Source of the DNA: Phytophthora sp. 'mugwort'
Lineage: Eukaryota > Oomycota > Peronosporomycetes > Peronosporales > Peronosporaceae
Reading direction: 5' to 3'
Length of the DNA stretch: 64,000 bases
Assembly: GCA_033558025.1 (NCBI GenBank)
Contig: JAUCEF010000009.1
Coordinates: forward strand, 1,364,001-1,428,000
The position numbers were made by a program, and so were the translations under genes. This document shows positions 12,188-22,974 of the stretch, piece by piece; the first letter of the stretch is position 1; every line of letters starts with the position of its first letter. Below the pieces are notes generated by a model. The model searched no databases, had not been told where the DNA came from, and saw only the letters and a program-made list of their open reading frames with translations.

Positions 12188-12839
12188 TATTATCGGAGGG
12201 TCTGGCCACAACCTCGAAGTTCGTCAGGAGAGACGCGGGTCTCACGGCAAGATCACGGTAAGCTTGAGGGTACGTGGTGCGGTGCTTGGTCCTCACATAA
12301 CATTTGAGGTTGGTCTTTCTCCCGCTTGAATTTAACGTTGAGGCGGCACTCATGGGACTTCGCGGGTTCGAGAATCTCGTCTTCTCTGAACTTCTTATAC
12401 AGAAAATCAGTCAGTTCTTGCTGGACAAGCACTCGCTCCTCATTGTCAAACTGACTAAATCCGCACCGGAAGACACGTGAGCCGTTAGGCGCCGAGAGCC
12501 ATTCGTTTCAAGCTCCCGAATTTTGAATGCATATTGGGCAATATCGACTTGAGGTCAATAAATTATTTGCTAGATAAATATTGGTAATATTGGCCATGCA
12601 ATAATTCTCTTCCCAACTCTGGGTACCGGTATACCTAAGTTATGTGACGTAACCGAAATATATGTGTAGAGTTTTGTATTTGAACCCTTGCCATGCAGAT
12701 ATTGACAGGGGCATGGTACTATCTCGTTCTTCGTTGCGGATCTGTCACTAGATCAGGCCTGCGAATGATCTCCCATCGGATCTACATTTCTGTTGGATTT
12801 GGTGTGGATGCGCAGTCTGCGAGATGCCTAAACCTCGAA
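12188..12839. other. unassigned intergenic sequence
   Basis: A minus-strand stretch at about 12200-12500 reads as a charged polypeptide (QQELTDFLYKKFREDEIL) with a frameshift, so it may be another transposase remnant, but I cannot name it. From 12540 on the sequence is AT-rich with no coding signal. Confidence 0.3.
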
Positions 12840-14730
12840 ATGGACTCTCGCGAAGCTTGTACAAAGTGAACGACACTACTGTCGATGGGCATTCTCGCAA
12901 TCCCTAGATAGGCTGTTCGTCGGGGCGATTTGAGCATGGTCCAGAGGTTATTAGTGCACTTTTCAGGCTGTCGCGTGTCCGGAGAAGTGGTGGAGGAAGC
13001 TGCTCAATGTGGACATTTATGGGTGCTGCAATTGCTGGAAAGCGATACAAACCATGCAGGGATTGAGTGGAGCGACAGAGCTGTAGATGAGGCGGCATGA
13101 TCGGTAACTGGTAGCTGGTGAGATGGTTGTTGAAGCGGACGAGAAGCACGAGAGAGATGAGAAGAGCGGATGGTCAACAGAGCATTTGAGCAGAATAATT
13201 TAGTACAAGCCAAATGGGCAATTAAAATAGGGTTTGGCGTGAGAAATATCATGTTTCCCGATTGCTCAGACGTAAAGTGGCAAGGTCGGAGAGATCTTTT
13301 GAGTATTTTGCTCGACGGGGGACACGTTTCTATACGAATATTGGGGGAGTTGCTACTTATCAGGCTGCACGATTTGGTGATTAAATTTTCTCAAATGGTT
13401 GAATTTGAGCAAAAAGATCAGATCGATGTGCAACACTGGACGCATGCGTTGGAAAATGCAAGCGAGAAGGGGCGTCTTTCAGTTGTGCAGTGGATCCTGG
13501 CAAATGTGGACGGGGTGGCTCGCGCTAATGGCCCGTCAGATGCCATGTTTGCAGCAGCTGAGAGCGGGAAGTTGGAAAATAGTGCAATGGTTGTGCAAAC
13601 ATTACGTGGTAAATTGAAAGTGGGTTTTTTCGAGAACAAATTGTTCCCAGTGATATTGGTGAACATGAAGAGCTCTCATGTGACGAGGATCTTGTTCCAG
13701 CTACTGCAATGGACGCTGCAGCCAAAAAAATGGACATCTAGTAGTACTGCAGTTTCTTGATAGTATTGATACCGCAGTACGAAACAAACAGAAGAAACGG
13801 GGTAAGAAACTTGCTGCACCACGTCAGGTCGGTCACTACCCTCGTTGTACATCATTTGCAATGGATGCAGCAGCCACTTGTGGCCATTTAAATGTTGTCA
13901 AATGGCTTCATTCTCATCGCTCGGAAGGATGCACTACGACAGCGATGGACCGAGCTGTTGCTAACGGACACTTTGAAGTTGTTCAATGGCTTCATTCCCA
14001 CCGTACTGAAGGCTGTACGACCGCTGCTATGGATAACACTGCTGCAAAACGCTTTCATGTTCCATCGTGTGAGGGCTCTCGTAACGCTTTTTGCTGTCTG
14101 CATCTCACTCCTGATTCCTTTTTCGAGAAACACCTCGAAATATTGCAATGGCTGTATTAAAACCGGTCTGAAGGCTGTACCAGTGCCGCAATGGACGGAG
14201 CAGCTGCAAATGGCAACTTTAAATGTTGTAGTGTCTAAATGACAATACAACGGTGGGCTGCACAGCTAAAACAATGGAAACAGCAGCGCGTTTAGGTCGA
14301 TTAAATATTCTAAACTGGCTTCACAGACTCCATGTGGAACACTTATCAGGAAAGCAGTCTATACAGGTGCAGCGGGGGGACATTTGAGAATATTACAATG
14401 GCTCTACACAATCAATACGAAGGGCTCGGATCCATATCAAAATCCATGAAGAAAGCTGCGACACGAGGCAACTTGCATGTGATTAAATTTCTGCACGAGC
14501 TTCAAAGATGGTGACTACCGCCTTGCTCCATAAATGAAACCCTATCCGTGGCGATGAAGCAGGCCATCACTTCGGAACATTTCGAGGTGATTTTGTTTCT
14601 CGATATCCACTTACACAGTCACTACAGTGGTGATGTTCGGCGCGAAATAAAGTGTCATTGGTTTTATAATCCTGATATTCAAAGATGGTTTGACGAAAAT
14701 GGTCACCTACCTCCAAGTGAAGGGATGTGA
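12840..14730 (+). pseudogene. decayed ankyrin-repeat protein gene
   Basis: The plus strand encodes repeats of about 27-28 residues of the oomycete ankyrin type. The clearest are AMDRAVANGHFEVVQWLHSH and AAMDNTAAK at 13861-14060, HLEILQWLY with a frameshifted AAMDGAAANG at 14130-14220, and EKGRLSVVQWILANVDG at 13465-13510. Earlier, RRGDLSMVQRLLVHFSG at about 12920 looks like the first repeat. The end (14548-14730) is a short C-terminal frame ending PSEGM. Stops or frameshifts at about 13105, 13760, 14160, 14240 and 14515 and a non-repeat insert at 14050-14120 show it is a pseudogene. Proteins of this type are a large expanded family in oomycetes and are thought to act in protein-protein contacts. 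Confidence 0.65.
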
Positions 14731-15430
14731 TTGTTTCCGCACAAATGTGGGGCGGGTAAGGCGTTACGATAAACTCGGCAGTTAAATCGCTATTAGCAGT
14801 TTGATAAGAGTGAGCTGAGGCTGCGAGTATTTTCCTGACAAACAAATGACAATTGTTTTTTGGCCGTCGGTATCTCGAGGAAAGCTGCGATCTTTCTCAC
14901 AAACTAAATGATGCAATCGATATAAGAAACAGTAATATCACGTGTCCTATAATTTGCTGTTGAAGCTGAAATTTGCTTCGATGGATTATCCGCCAGGGTC
15001 TCGCTTTGAAAATTCCCCATATGACAGCAGTTTGTTGTCTTTCTTGCAGTTAGATAGGGTGTTTTCGTTGAAGACTAATTTGTGGATGTTGCTGTTTGCG
15101 AGGGATAGTTATCATTTGTAGTAGGCTAAAGCAGCTTAAGGCGTAAACGATGATGGCGTACGCAGATTTCCCTAGAGCCCCGGCTCCGAGACAGTATTGT
15201 ACAATCTGCAGCACATCAAATAGGCGATCAAGCGGCTTCGCCATATCTCGGAAAATAATTGCGGCAAAAAAAACATGGGAAAAACCTGTTGAAAAGTTGT
15301 GTACTATACGCCCTATTACTTTCTGTTGCCTACACTTTCCGACCACTACCGTGAAATATGCATAACTGCGGCAATCGCTGTGTCGTATGGTAATTTTGAG
15401 ACGCTAATTGGCTAAACATCGATACCCGTG
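14731..15430. other. no clear gene
   Basis: AT-rich sequence. A minus-strand 98-residue frame at 15050-15346 has one hydrophobic stretch (SAYAIIVYALSCFSLL) but no homology I can recognise and no splice partners, so it is not called as a gene. Confidence 0.35.
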
Positions 15431-15439
15431 CTGAAAGGT

Positions 15440-15547
15440 AGGACGAGGTGCAGCTATACATCGCATAAGACCAGGGGGCGCGCGTTCTGATGCAAAATAC
15501 CTTGTACAGGGCCCGAGCCGATGTTCCAGAACAACAAGCACCATCGT
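15440..15547 (-). pseudogene. relic of a third thioesterase paralogue, exon 1
   Basis: Reading on the minus strand from the ATG near 15545, the sequence matches the first exon of the intact gene at 19071-19273 nearly base for base for about 80 nt. This includes the shared word for NIGSGL (gaacatcggctcgggcc). Relative to that gene it has lost 2 bases shortly after the start codon, which shifts the frame. No second exon is found beside it. This is a truncated, frameshifted copy and shows the family was once at least three genes in tandem. Confidence 0.7.
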
Positions 15548-16173
15548 GGACGAGCGCGTCCGACATCGTGGATAATAAACTAAATGTCACCCTTCCTCTC
15601 GAACCCCATTGGGACAATCTTAAGTAAGCTTTAAACGACTAGACTCGAATATAGTTGCGATGTACCGCGGCAGCTATCCATAAAGCCGTTGGTTCCTGGG
15701 ATCTTAGCAGGGCTTCACAAAACATTGGGCTGAAAGTATCATTTTTTACCGAAGCTCTCGTGAGTCCGCAGGTCGTATCAAGTATCCACCCGAACAGTTG
15801 TTTCTCGACACAATATTCATCTATTCTTCTTTAACGTGCTTGGTATCCAGCCTTCAATATTTTTTTTCTTACGCGAATATCTATGGCAGTCATAAGCAGG
15901 TATGCGGGCGTGCTATTATCCCCTCGACCTCTTGGGAATTTATAGCCGAAATGAGGTCATAAATGCTGAGGACCGTCGAGTTGGCGACGAATTTGAACCG
16001 CGTCAATAGAGCGATCACATAAGAAGATAGGGATTGACGTTTCGTGGCGTTCAGAAGGAATAAGCGTAGCACGCAACTAAAACAAATGTGGATATGACAC
16101 CGTCGATATCGTTAATCACAGCATCTCTTTCATACAGGAAAGAGATTGATATTTCTGGAACATCCGAGGGTGC
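15548..16173. other. intergenic, nothing recognised
   Basis: No reading frame above 65 residues with a family pattern. This lies between the exon relic and the 3' end of the first intact thioesterase-like gene. Confidence 0.5.
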
Positions 16174-16842
16174 TCAGAGCTTGCTCTTTTGGCCTTCAAG
16201 AGCAGCCTCCATACTTGAGCGACTCGCAGCGTCCCACTCAAGGAATCCCTTGATGACGCCAGGGATTTCGGCAGGTTGGGATGGGATCGGTCCATCGTAG
16301 ACTTCCGCAAGCATCTTGTTGAATGAAACACTTTCTCCGCGCTGCTTGACCAAAAGACGACACAATCCTTCCGCAAACTGTTTGCCAGTGCTCGGATCTT
16401 GAAATTGGTGCAAAAAATAAATCCAGGGGCCGTCCCAGTAGATCATTTGCGTCTTGATTTCGTATGCACGGAACGGAGGGATCGCGTGGCGATAGCGGAT
16501 AGCTTGTGAAGCTACGAGGAACATGCGCTGGCGCTTCATAGCTTGCCACAACACACCGTTAGACCTAGAAACACATACACAAATCAAGGTTCGAGTGGAT
16601 GAATAACATAAGAAAAGTTTACAATATGTTGGGACTTACGCAGTGAAGTGCCAACGAGCCATCTCCATACTGGAGAGAAACGAGGAGTTGTTGAGGTGCA
16701 AATTCACATCACAGTCGAGGAAGTTGGGTCGACTTCTCCATACAGCTGGGTAATGGAGTCCCAGCAAACCAGGACGTGGATTCTTGTTCAGTGCGCCATG
16801 TAGGAGGCCCGAGCAGATATTCCAGAGCATGCGAAACACCAT
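16174..16842 (-). CDS. THEM6-like hotdog thioesterase, ends in SKL
   Basis: Two exons, 16842-16640 and 16564-16174, join through a 75-nt GT-AG intron (donor GTAAGT, acceptor CTAG) to give 197 residues. A short hydrophobic N-terminus (MVFRMLWNICSGLLHGAL) precedes the conserved block DCDVNLHLNNSSFLSSMEMA, which matches the D-x-D-x3-H-x-NN pattern of 4HBT-type hotdog proteins related to animal THEM6. The second exon carries RYRHAIPPF, IYWDGPWIYFLHQFQD and FAEGLCRLLVKQ, the later hotdog strands. The predicted role is acyl-CoA or acyl-thioester hydrolysis, by family only. The protein ends GQKSKL, a canonical type 1 peroxisomal targeting signal, where its tandem paralogue continues for 35 more residues after the equivalent lysine-rich site. 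A possible initiator-like motif lies at 16861-16880, about 20 nt upstream of the ATG. Confidence 0.8.
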
Positions 16843-17195
16843 GGTGAGTTGACGTGGTAAGTTTCAAACTGAAATGCTGTATGCTCGTTGAAAAACACGA
16901 TCAAAAGAAGATCGTAACCCAAAATACGATGATTCACATTTACGTGACACAGTATGGTGACGAAGGTCGCGTCATTGATCAGTGCTGATATCAGAAAGAA
17001 AAACACCTCTCCGATACGATAGATGAACACAAACATTTATCGTATGGGCTGCTGTATCCTGCTTGGAATTACCGGTAATAGAACTTCAACCTGAGGCTTG
17101 ACCAAGTTCAAACTACTTCGGAAGTATCAAGTACCATAGCCCAGAAGTTCTTTTACGAGCAACCTCAAATATTATCAATGGTCACGATAGCATCG

Positions 17196-17800
17196 CACTA
17201 GTAGCCGCATTGTTCGGAGTATCAAGTGGTTGCATATTCATCAAAAGATGGATATTTGGCATGGTCGCAACCACAAGTAAAGGATAGCTACAATAAAAGA
17301 CGTAAACTTGCTGCATACAAACCGACTCGAAAAGACAGTACATCTAATGGGACGGACAGGATAGGATGATCTTGCAATACTTGTGTGAATGTCGATATTA
17401 TGTAGTGTACAGCTCTCATTATTCCAACGATCTTGTATTTTTAGTCATACCTCATGATCCGGCGCAGGCAACAAATCGGCAAAGTACAGTCAGATCGATG
17501 TGGTAAAGCAGCTGATCGACCACTATGACGGTGATTCAAAATGTGAAACGCTTTAGGGGCGATTCTCGCGTTTGTTACGAGATCTAAAAACCTTAATGCT
17601 GTAGTGGAAGTCGCTACTTTTAGTTGTGGACTCTCGAAGTCCCTACATGTCTTGATTAAGTCGATCACAATGAAACACGTATTCCAACTCAGATTGTTGC
17701 CGACGCGATGTACCTGCAGCTAACGGGCATTCATGGTTGTGAGGCAAACCGCTGTCACGGAGAGGGCTGCTGCTAACGGCATTTCAGAGTAGTACATGTA
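17196..17800 (+). pseudogene. possible highly decayed ankyrin repeats
   Basis: Isolated phrases on the plus strand resemble the ankyrin gene at 12.8-14.7 kb: RSIKWLHIHQK at about 17215-17247, AANGH near 17717-17731, and ERAAANGISE at 17760-17790. No continuous frame links them. This is suggestive only. Confidence 0.25.
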
Positions 17801-18010
17801 TGTACAAAAACATAACAGGGATAATGGGCATTGAACTGGTGGAGTTTGTATCATAGAAACTAATCGCTATGAATCAAACCTGTTTCCAACTTCAAATACA
17901 ACAATTTCTGTATTTTAGCTATGGATATAATGGCAGTCTGAAGTACGATGGCGGGATGCATGCTGCCGCCTTCACGGACAACGTGTGGGCGAATCAACAG
18001 AACGGGGTAC

Positions 18011-18112
18011 GTTGAATGTCGGTAGGTGATTACATTTCCATCGATTGGAGGTTGCATGCGACAACATACAGCCTCCAAGCGATGGAAATGTAATCACTTA
18101 CCGACATTCAAC
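18011..18112. repeat. 41-bp imperfect inverted repeat with 20-nt loop
   Basis: Arms 18011-18051 and 18072-18112 pair over 41 positions with two exceptions, one G-U-type and one A-G. The loop is 18052-18071. It lies downstream of the second thioesterase-like gene in non-coding sequence. It could be a small foldback element or, if transcribed, a hairpin RNA. Confidence 0.85.
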
Positions 18113-18513
18113 CTGGTCGGGTAAATATTTTATCGAAATTGTTTCACGGATATTGCGCAGTATACAGATCGAGGGCACTTGCTCGTCGTCAACTGACTAT
18201 GTGTAGAAACACTGCTATTCACAAAATCGGCAAATTGACGTGATGCTGGTCGGTAATTACTATCGTCCCATGGTGAAACTAGCATCGGTCTCGCAGACGG
18301 CAAGGACCGGATCCGACCATCACTGGATCAGTCATGGAATTCATGCCTAGTCTGAAAGGAAATATCATCTAAGCAGCTGGTTTGTAGAAAGCGAGGACTA
18401 AACGGGTTTCAAGAGTCCGGAAAAGAGTGCAATATATTATGAATTGCGAAGTATTGCTGCGCTTGGTCGCCACAGATCACGCCTAAAAGTATCTGTGACC
18501 CATCTTCCTTTTG

Positions 18514-19273
18514 TCAGGGACGATGTTGACGTGGCAAGTTCATTGAGCGCTGCATCTCCATCCAGAGCCGATCCCACAGCTTCTTGGGCTTAGGTTGTGG
18601 TGGACTGTTGCAGACCTTGTTTTTCTCCTCTTCAAGTGCTGTCTCCATGCTCGTGCGACTGGCAGCATCCCACTCGAGGAATCTCTTGACGACGTTTGGG
18701 ACATCAGCAGGTTGAGGCGGAATCTGCCCGTCATAAATTTCCGAAATCATCTTATTGAACGACAGACCGTCGCCACTTTGCCTGACCATGACACGAGACA
18801 GCCCTTCCGCAAATTGTTTGCCCGTGCTGGGGTCTTGAAACTGATGCAAGAAGTAGGTCCAAGGACCATCCCAATAGACCATTTGTGTCTTGATCTCGTA
18901 CGCATGAAACGGAGGAATGGCGTGGCGGTAGCGAATAGCTTGCGAGGCAACTAGGAACATACGTCGGTGTTTCAACGCCTGCCACAGCATGCCATTAGCC
19001 CTGTAAAAGCAACGAGACATTAGATTTTATAAAGGAATTAGCGCATGAAGTTGCAGGTTTGCGTGCTTACGACGTGAAGTGCCAGCGTGCAAGTTCCATG
19101 CCGAAAAGGTACGACGAGTTGTTGAGGTGCAGATTAACGTCGCAGTCCATGAGTCCAGAACGAGCTCGCCATACCGCCGGGTAGTGCAGACCTGCGAGAC
19201 CGGGGCGCGTATTCTTATGCAGCACACCATGTACGAGGCCCGAGCCGATGTTCCATAGCATGCGAAGCACCAT
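18514..19273 (-). CDS. THEM6-like hotdog thioesterase, longer paralogue
   Basis: Exons 19273-19071 and 19000-18514 are separated by a 70-nt GT-AG intron at exactly the same position and phase as in the neighbour at 16174-16842, giving 229 residues. The start MVLRMLWNIGSGLVHGVL is hydrophobic. The hotdog signature reads DCDVNLHLNNSSYLFGMELA, followed by RYRHAIPPF, VYWDGPWTYFLHQFQD and GLSFNKMISEIYDG. The two proteins are very similar throughout. This copy has an extra C-terminal tail after residue 194 or so, with PPQPKPKKLWDRLW and ending in RQHRP, so it lacks the SKL ending. It is probably the ancestral form. The function is an acyl-thioester hydrolase by family; the substrate is unknown. Confidence 0.85.
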
Positions 19274-19390
19274 CGTGCCCGACGGGGCGGCTTAGAATCT
19301 GATGCGCTCCGTAATCAGAAAAGCTACACCATACAAGTGTATTGTAGGCAAACACGTGTACAATAGGTAATTGACTATAACAATCCCTGT

Positions 19391-19432
19391 GCATCCTAAT
19401 ACTTGTATTTTTAATAATTAGTATTAGGATGC
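19391..19432. repeat. hairpin with 13-bp perfect stem
   Basis: 19391-19403 and 19420-19432 are exact reverse complements with a 16-nt AT-rich loop. It sits about 120 nt upstream of the start codon of the longer thioesterase-like gene. Confidence 0.85.
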
Positions 19433-19445
19433 CCAAGGTAAGAGA

Positions 19446-19489
19446 ACGCGATGTGATGTTTTTGTATTGTTTAAAACATCACATCGCGT
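19446..19489. repeat. hairpin with 17-bp perfect stem
   Basis: 19446-19462 and 19473-19489 are exact reverse complements with a 10-nt loop. It lies 13 nt from the preceding hairpin. A phrase atccctgtgc occurs on both sides of the pair (about 19383 and 19503), so the two hairpins may form one small foldback insertion. Confidence 0.85.
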
Positions 19490-19739
19490 CTACATACCTC
19501 AGATCCCTGTGCTATTTTAATACCTAATCAGTTGCCCACCAACGGGATTTACTAATTAGGACAGGTTTACAGTAAGCCGCACACAACACATGACACACAT
19601 GTAGGGGGGCAAGCCAGTGTGTGTACGCATAGAAGTTGAAGAAAACAGATTGTGGGTTTAAGCTGTACATGTTCATTCACGGGCAGCCGCTTTAATATGA
19701 CTTTATATGCGGATTGCGAGTGACAGTGAACACACATAT

Positions 19740-22654
19740 CTAGTCCTGCTCGAAAGCGACCTTATAAACGTCTTCGTAATAGTCAGCGAAATGTACGTCC
19801 AGGTCCTTTCGCAGGTACTCTTCCAGCTCGTCGAAGTCGCGCTTGTTACCAAGTGGCAGGATGAGCGTCTTCACATCTGACCGCTTAGCAGCGATGGTCT
19901 TCTCTTTAATGCCGCCCACAGGGAGAACCTTGCCCACAAGAGACAGCTCTCCCGTCATTGCGAGGTCTGGTTTCACCGTCCTGATAATTCGAACAAAAAT
20001 CGTTAGTCAAACGATTTCAACACACGTCAATCCTAGCAAAGCACGTACTTGTTCATAGCAAGAGAAAGCAGCGCCGTCACCATCGTGCAGCCAGCCGACG
20101 GTCCGTCCTTCGGAGTAGCTCCCTCGGGAACGTGCAAGTGCACCTCATTCTCCTCAAAAAACTTGCTTTCCGGGTCAATAGCGTGCATCTTGCTACGAGC
20201 ATACGTGTGTGCGATCTTTGTACTCTCCTCCATCACGGATCCCATCTGGCCCGTCGTGATAAGACCAGAGCGGTCGCCCTTGGTGTACACCTTGGTAGTC
20301 TCAATGTACAGCGAAGCTCCACCCATAGCAGTCCAGGCAAGTCCCATCACAACACCGGGGAACTGCTTGTCAAACATGCGGTCGCTATATAATAGGATGA
20401 GCACAACGTCAGAAACAAAAGGTCAGTATAAGCAGCAATGGCAACCCTAAAGAGTCACAGCCACTACTTACGATGTGAAGATCGGATTGCCGACATATTT
20501 CGACAGCTTATCCGGAGTGATCAGGAAACGGTTCTTGCCTTTTGACACTTCTTCCGCGTCCTTCGTGGGAGCAGTTGATTCGCCAGCCTCTTGAGTTTCA
20601 GCCGCCTTTGCACTCTCAATATCTTCAACGACCTCAAGGGCAACCTTGCGGAACACCTTCTCAACATGCTTCTCGAGGTTTCGGACGCCACTCTCACGGC
20701 AATACTGCTTAACCAAAGTTAATATAGCCTCATCCGTCAAGCCCAGCGACTCAGGCGTCGTTTCAGCCTTCTGCAGACCCGTCTTCTCCAAAGCCTTAGG
20801 CACAAGGTATTCCTTCGCGATCGCCAGCTTTTCCGGTGAGTCGTAACCCGAGAGACGCAAGACTTCCATTCGATCCAGCAACGGTCCGGGAATAGTGTCC
20901 GTAACGTTGGCGGTACAGATGAAGAGAACACGAGACAGATCGACTGGTACATCCATGTAGTGGTCTACGAAGCCACTGTTCTGTGACGGGTCCAGAAGCT
21001 CTAGCAGGGCCGAAGCGGGATCACCCTGATATCCACGACCCAGCTTGTCAATCTCATCGATCAAGATTAGCGGATTTGAGCTCTGGGTCGACTTCAAACA
21101 CTGAATGATCTTGCCAGGCATGGCGCCAACGTAAGTGCGGCGGTGGCCTTTGATTTCAGCAACATCACTGAGGCCACCAACCGAGAACCGGAAGAACTCA
21201 CGGTTCAACGAACGAGCGATGGACTTGCCGATGCTTGTCTTACCCACACCAGGGGGACCAACGAAGCAAATGATCTTACCCTGGACATCACCCTTCAGCT
21301 TCGACACCGCAATGAACTCCAAAATGCGCTCCTTGATGTCCTTGAGACCATAATGGTCCTCATCCAGGATCTGCTTCGCCTTAGCCAGGTCAAAATTCTC
21401 CTCGGTAGCCTTGCCCCACGGCAGCTGTGTAAGCCAGTCCAGGTAATTGCGCGTGACGTTGAACTCGGACGAATTCTTCTCCAGCATCGACATTTTGTTC
21501 AGCTCGTCCTCTACAACCTCGTTGACGCTACTCGGGATGCTTCCCGGAGCAAACTCGGTAAGGCGCTCGCGGTATTTAGTGATCATGGTGTCCTTGTCGT
21601 CTTTCTCCAGGCCAAGCTCTTTCTTAATGGCCTTGAGCTGCTCCATCAACAGATAATTGCGCTGGTTCTTGGACACCTTCTCCTCCACCTGTTCCTTAAT
21701 CGTCTGCTGCACTTTACTAAGCTCCAGCTCCTTGGTTATCAGCTCCAGGGCCTTCTTCAGTCTGGCTTCACACGACATCTCCTCCATCACCTGCTGCAGT
21801 TCCTCTCCGTCCGCAGACGTTACCGATGCCGCAAAATCAGCCAGTTTATACGGGTTGTGAATATCGATCCGCTGCGAGAAGTACTGCATATGGTCCTTGA
21901 ACAGCGGGTTCAGCTTGACTATTTCCCTCAGCGTGGCCACAATCTCATTCGAGTACGCTCTAATCAACTTGCTCTTGGGGTCAAATGGAGGGTTGTCCAA
22001 GTTGCTGATATTCACCCGAATGGGAGGTCCTTCATCTCGAATATCGTCAATGGCAATACGTCGCTGTGACACCATGAGCACTTGCACTGAATTAGCGTCG
22101 AACGGCAGCATATTGTCGATCCTGGCGAAACTGCCCACGTGGTGGATCTCACTCAGGTTCTTGACAAGGTCCTCCCCTCCACCAGATTTCAGCGGGTCTC
22201 CACTCGACTTCTTGAGGAACACGCCCACGTATTTCTGTCCGCTCTCCTTGAGTGCCATCAGTGCGCGCGTCACCTCCGGGTTCGTGATGGTCATGGGCAA
22301 CACGACGCCCGGGAAGAATGGGCGACGGTGGGCCGGCATGGCCAGCACGTGCGGGTACATGGGAGCGTTGTCGCCCTCCCCGACGGTGGCCAGGTCGTTC
22401 TCGATCATGACTTCGACACCATCTCCGTCTTCTGCATCTTCCTTGGGCTTCTTCGCATCCTTATCGTTGTCTTTGCCGCTGCCGTCCGTCGAGTATAAGG
22501 CGCTGAACACGTTGCGGTTGCCGAGCGCGAACGGATTGGCACGCACGCGTTGAGCAGCAAGCACAGGAGCGCGCTTGAACCGCAGCGTTTTGACAGCTGC
22601 GACGTGTGGCCGAGGCCCTGTCATCGCGAAGCGACGCAGCGCCGCCGTTGCCAT
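19740..22654 (-). CDS. mitochondrial Lon protease homologue
   Basis: ATP-dependent serine protease that degrades misfolded and regulatory proteins in the mitochondrial matrix. Three exons, 22654-20472, 20384-20049 and 19980-19740, use GT-AG introns of 87 and 68 nt and give 919 residues. An in-frame Met at 22726 would add 24, but I prefer 22654 because [16 protein letters not shown] then opens a basic, acid-free presequence. Visible landmarks are the N-terminal substrate-binding domain starting [18 protein letters not shown], the coiled region rich in Lys/Glu, Walker A GPPGVGKT, Walker [11 protein letters not shown], sensor and arginine-finger region, the catalytic serine in KDGPSAGCT (second exon) and catalytic lysine in PVGGIKEK (third exon). 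All key residues are present, so it should be active. The next gene on the same strand ends 320 nt upstream. Confidence 0.97.
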
Positions 22655-22691
22655 CGTAAGAGTTGGAGGCGGGGAAGCGCAACGAGGACAA

Positions 22692-22714
22692 GCGCAAAAT
22701 GTGGCCGCAATTGA
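22692..22714 (-). promoter_or_regulatory. possible oomycete initiator-like element upstream of Lon
   Basis: On the minus strand tcaattgcggccacattttg resembles the oomycete initiator plus flanking promoter region in part (TCA-TT followed by CAWTTT). It lies 38-60 nt before the ATG at 22654 and downstream of the alternative ATG at 22726. If real, it would exclude the longer start. Weak match, by eye only. Confidence 0.3.
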
Positions 22715-22974
22715 CGGATCGGACAACGACCATCACTCTTGCGATTGCGAGGTTCTCGAACGCCGTCGAGCAAACATGCATTCATGTACCGAGATGTAAA
22801 TTTGCTGTTAGGGATGCGTATAGGAATCTGCACAAATATAATGAATGTCATCCAAATTTATACTAGTGTAGTCAACTATATAGACCAGTTGATATATTTA
22901 ATTGGAGGTAATAAATTGATGCGTTGCATATTTTCCAAAGGTACTTGATTACGAACTACTACTGCAGTACTTAC

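Noticed and set aside
21143..22069. 308-residue open frame on the plus strand
   Set aside because: It lies wholly antisense to the first exon of Lon, is Leu-rich as expected for a complement of Lys/Glu-rich coiled coil, and has no domain.
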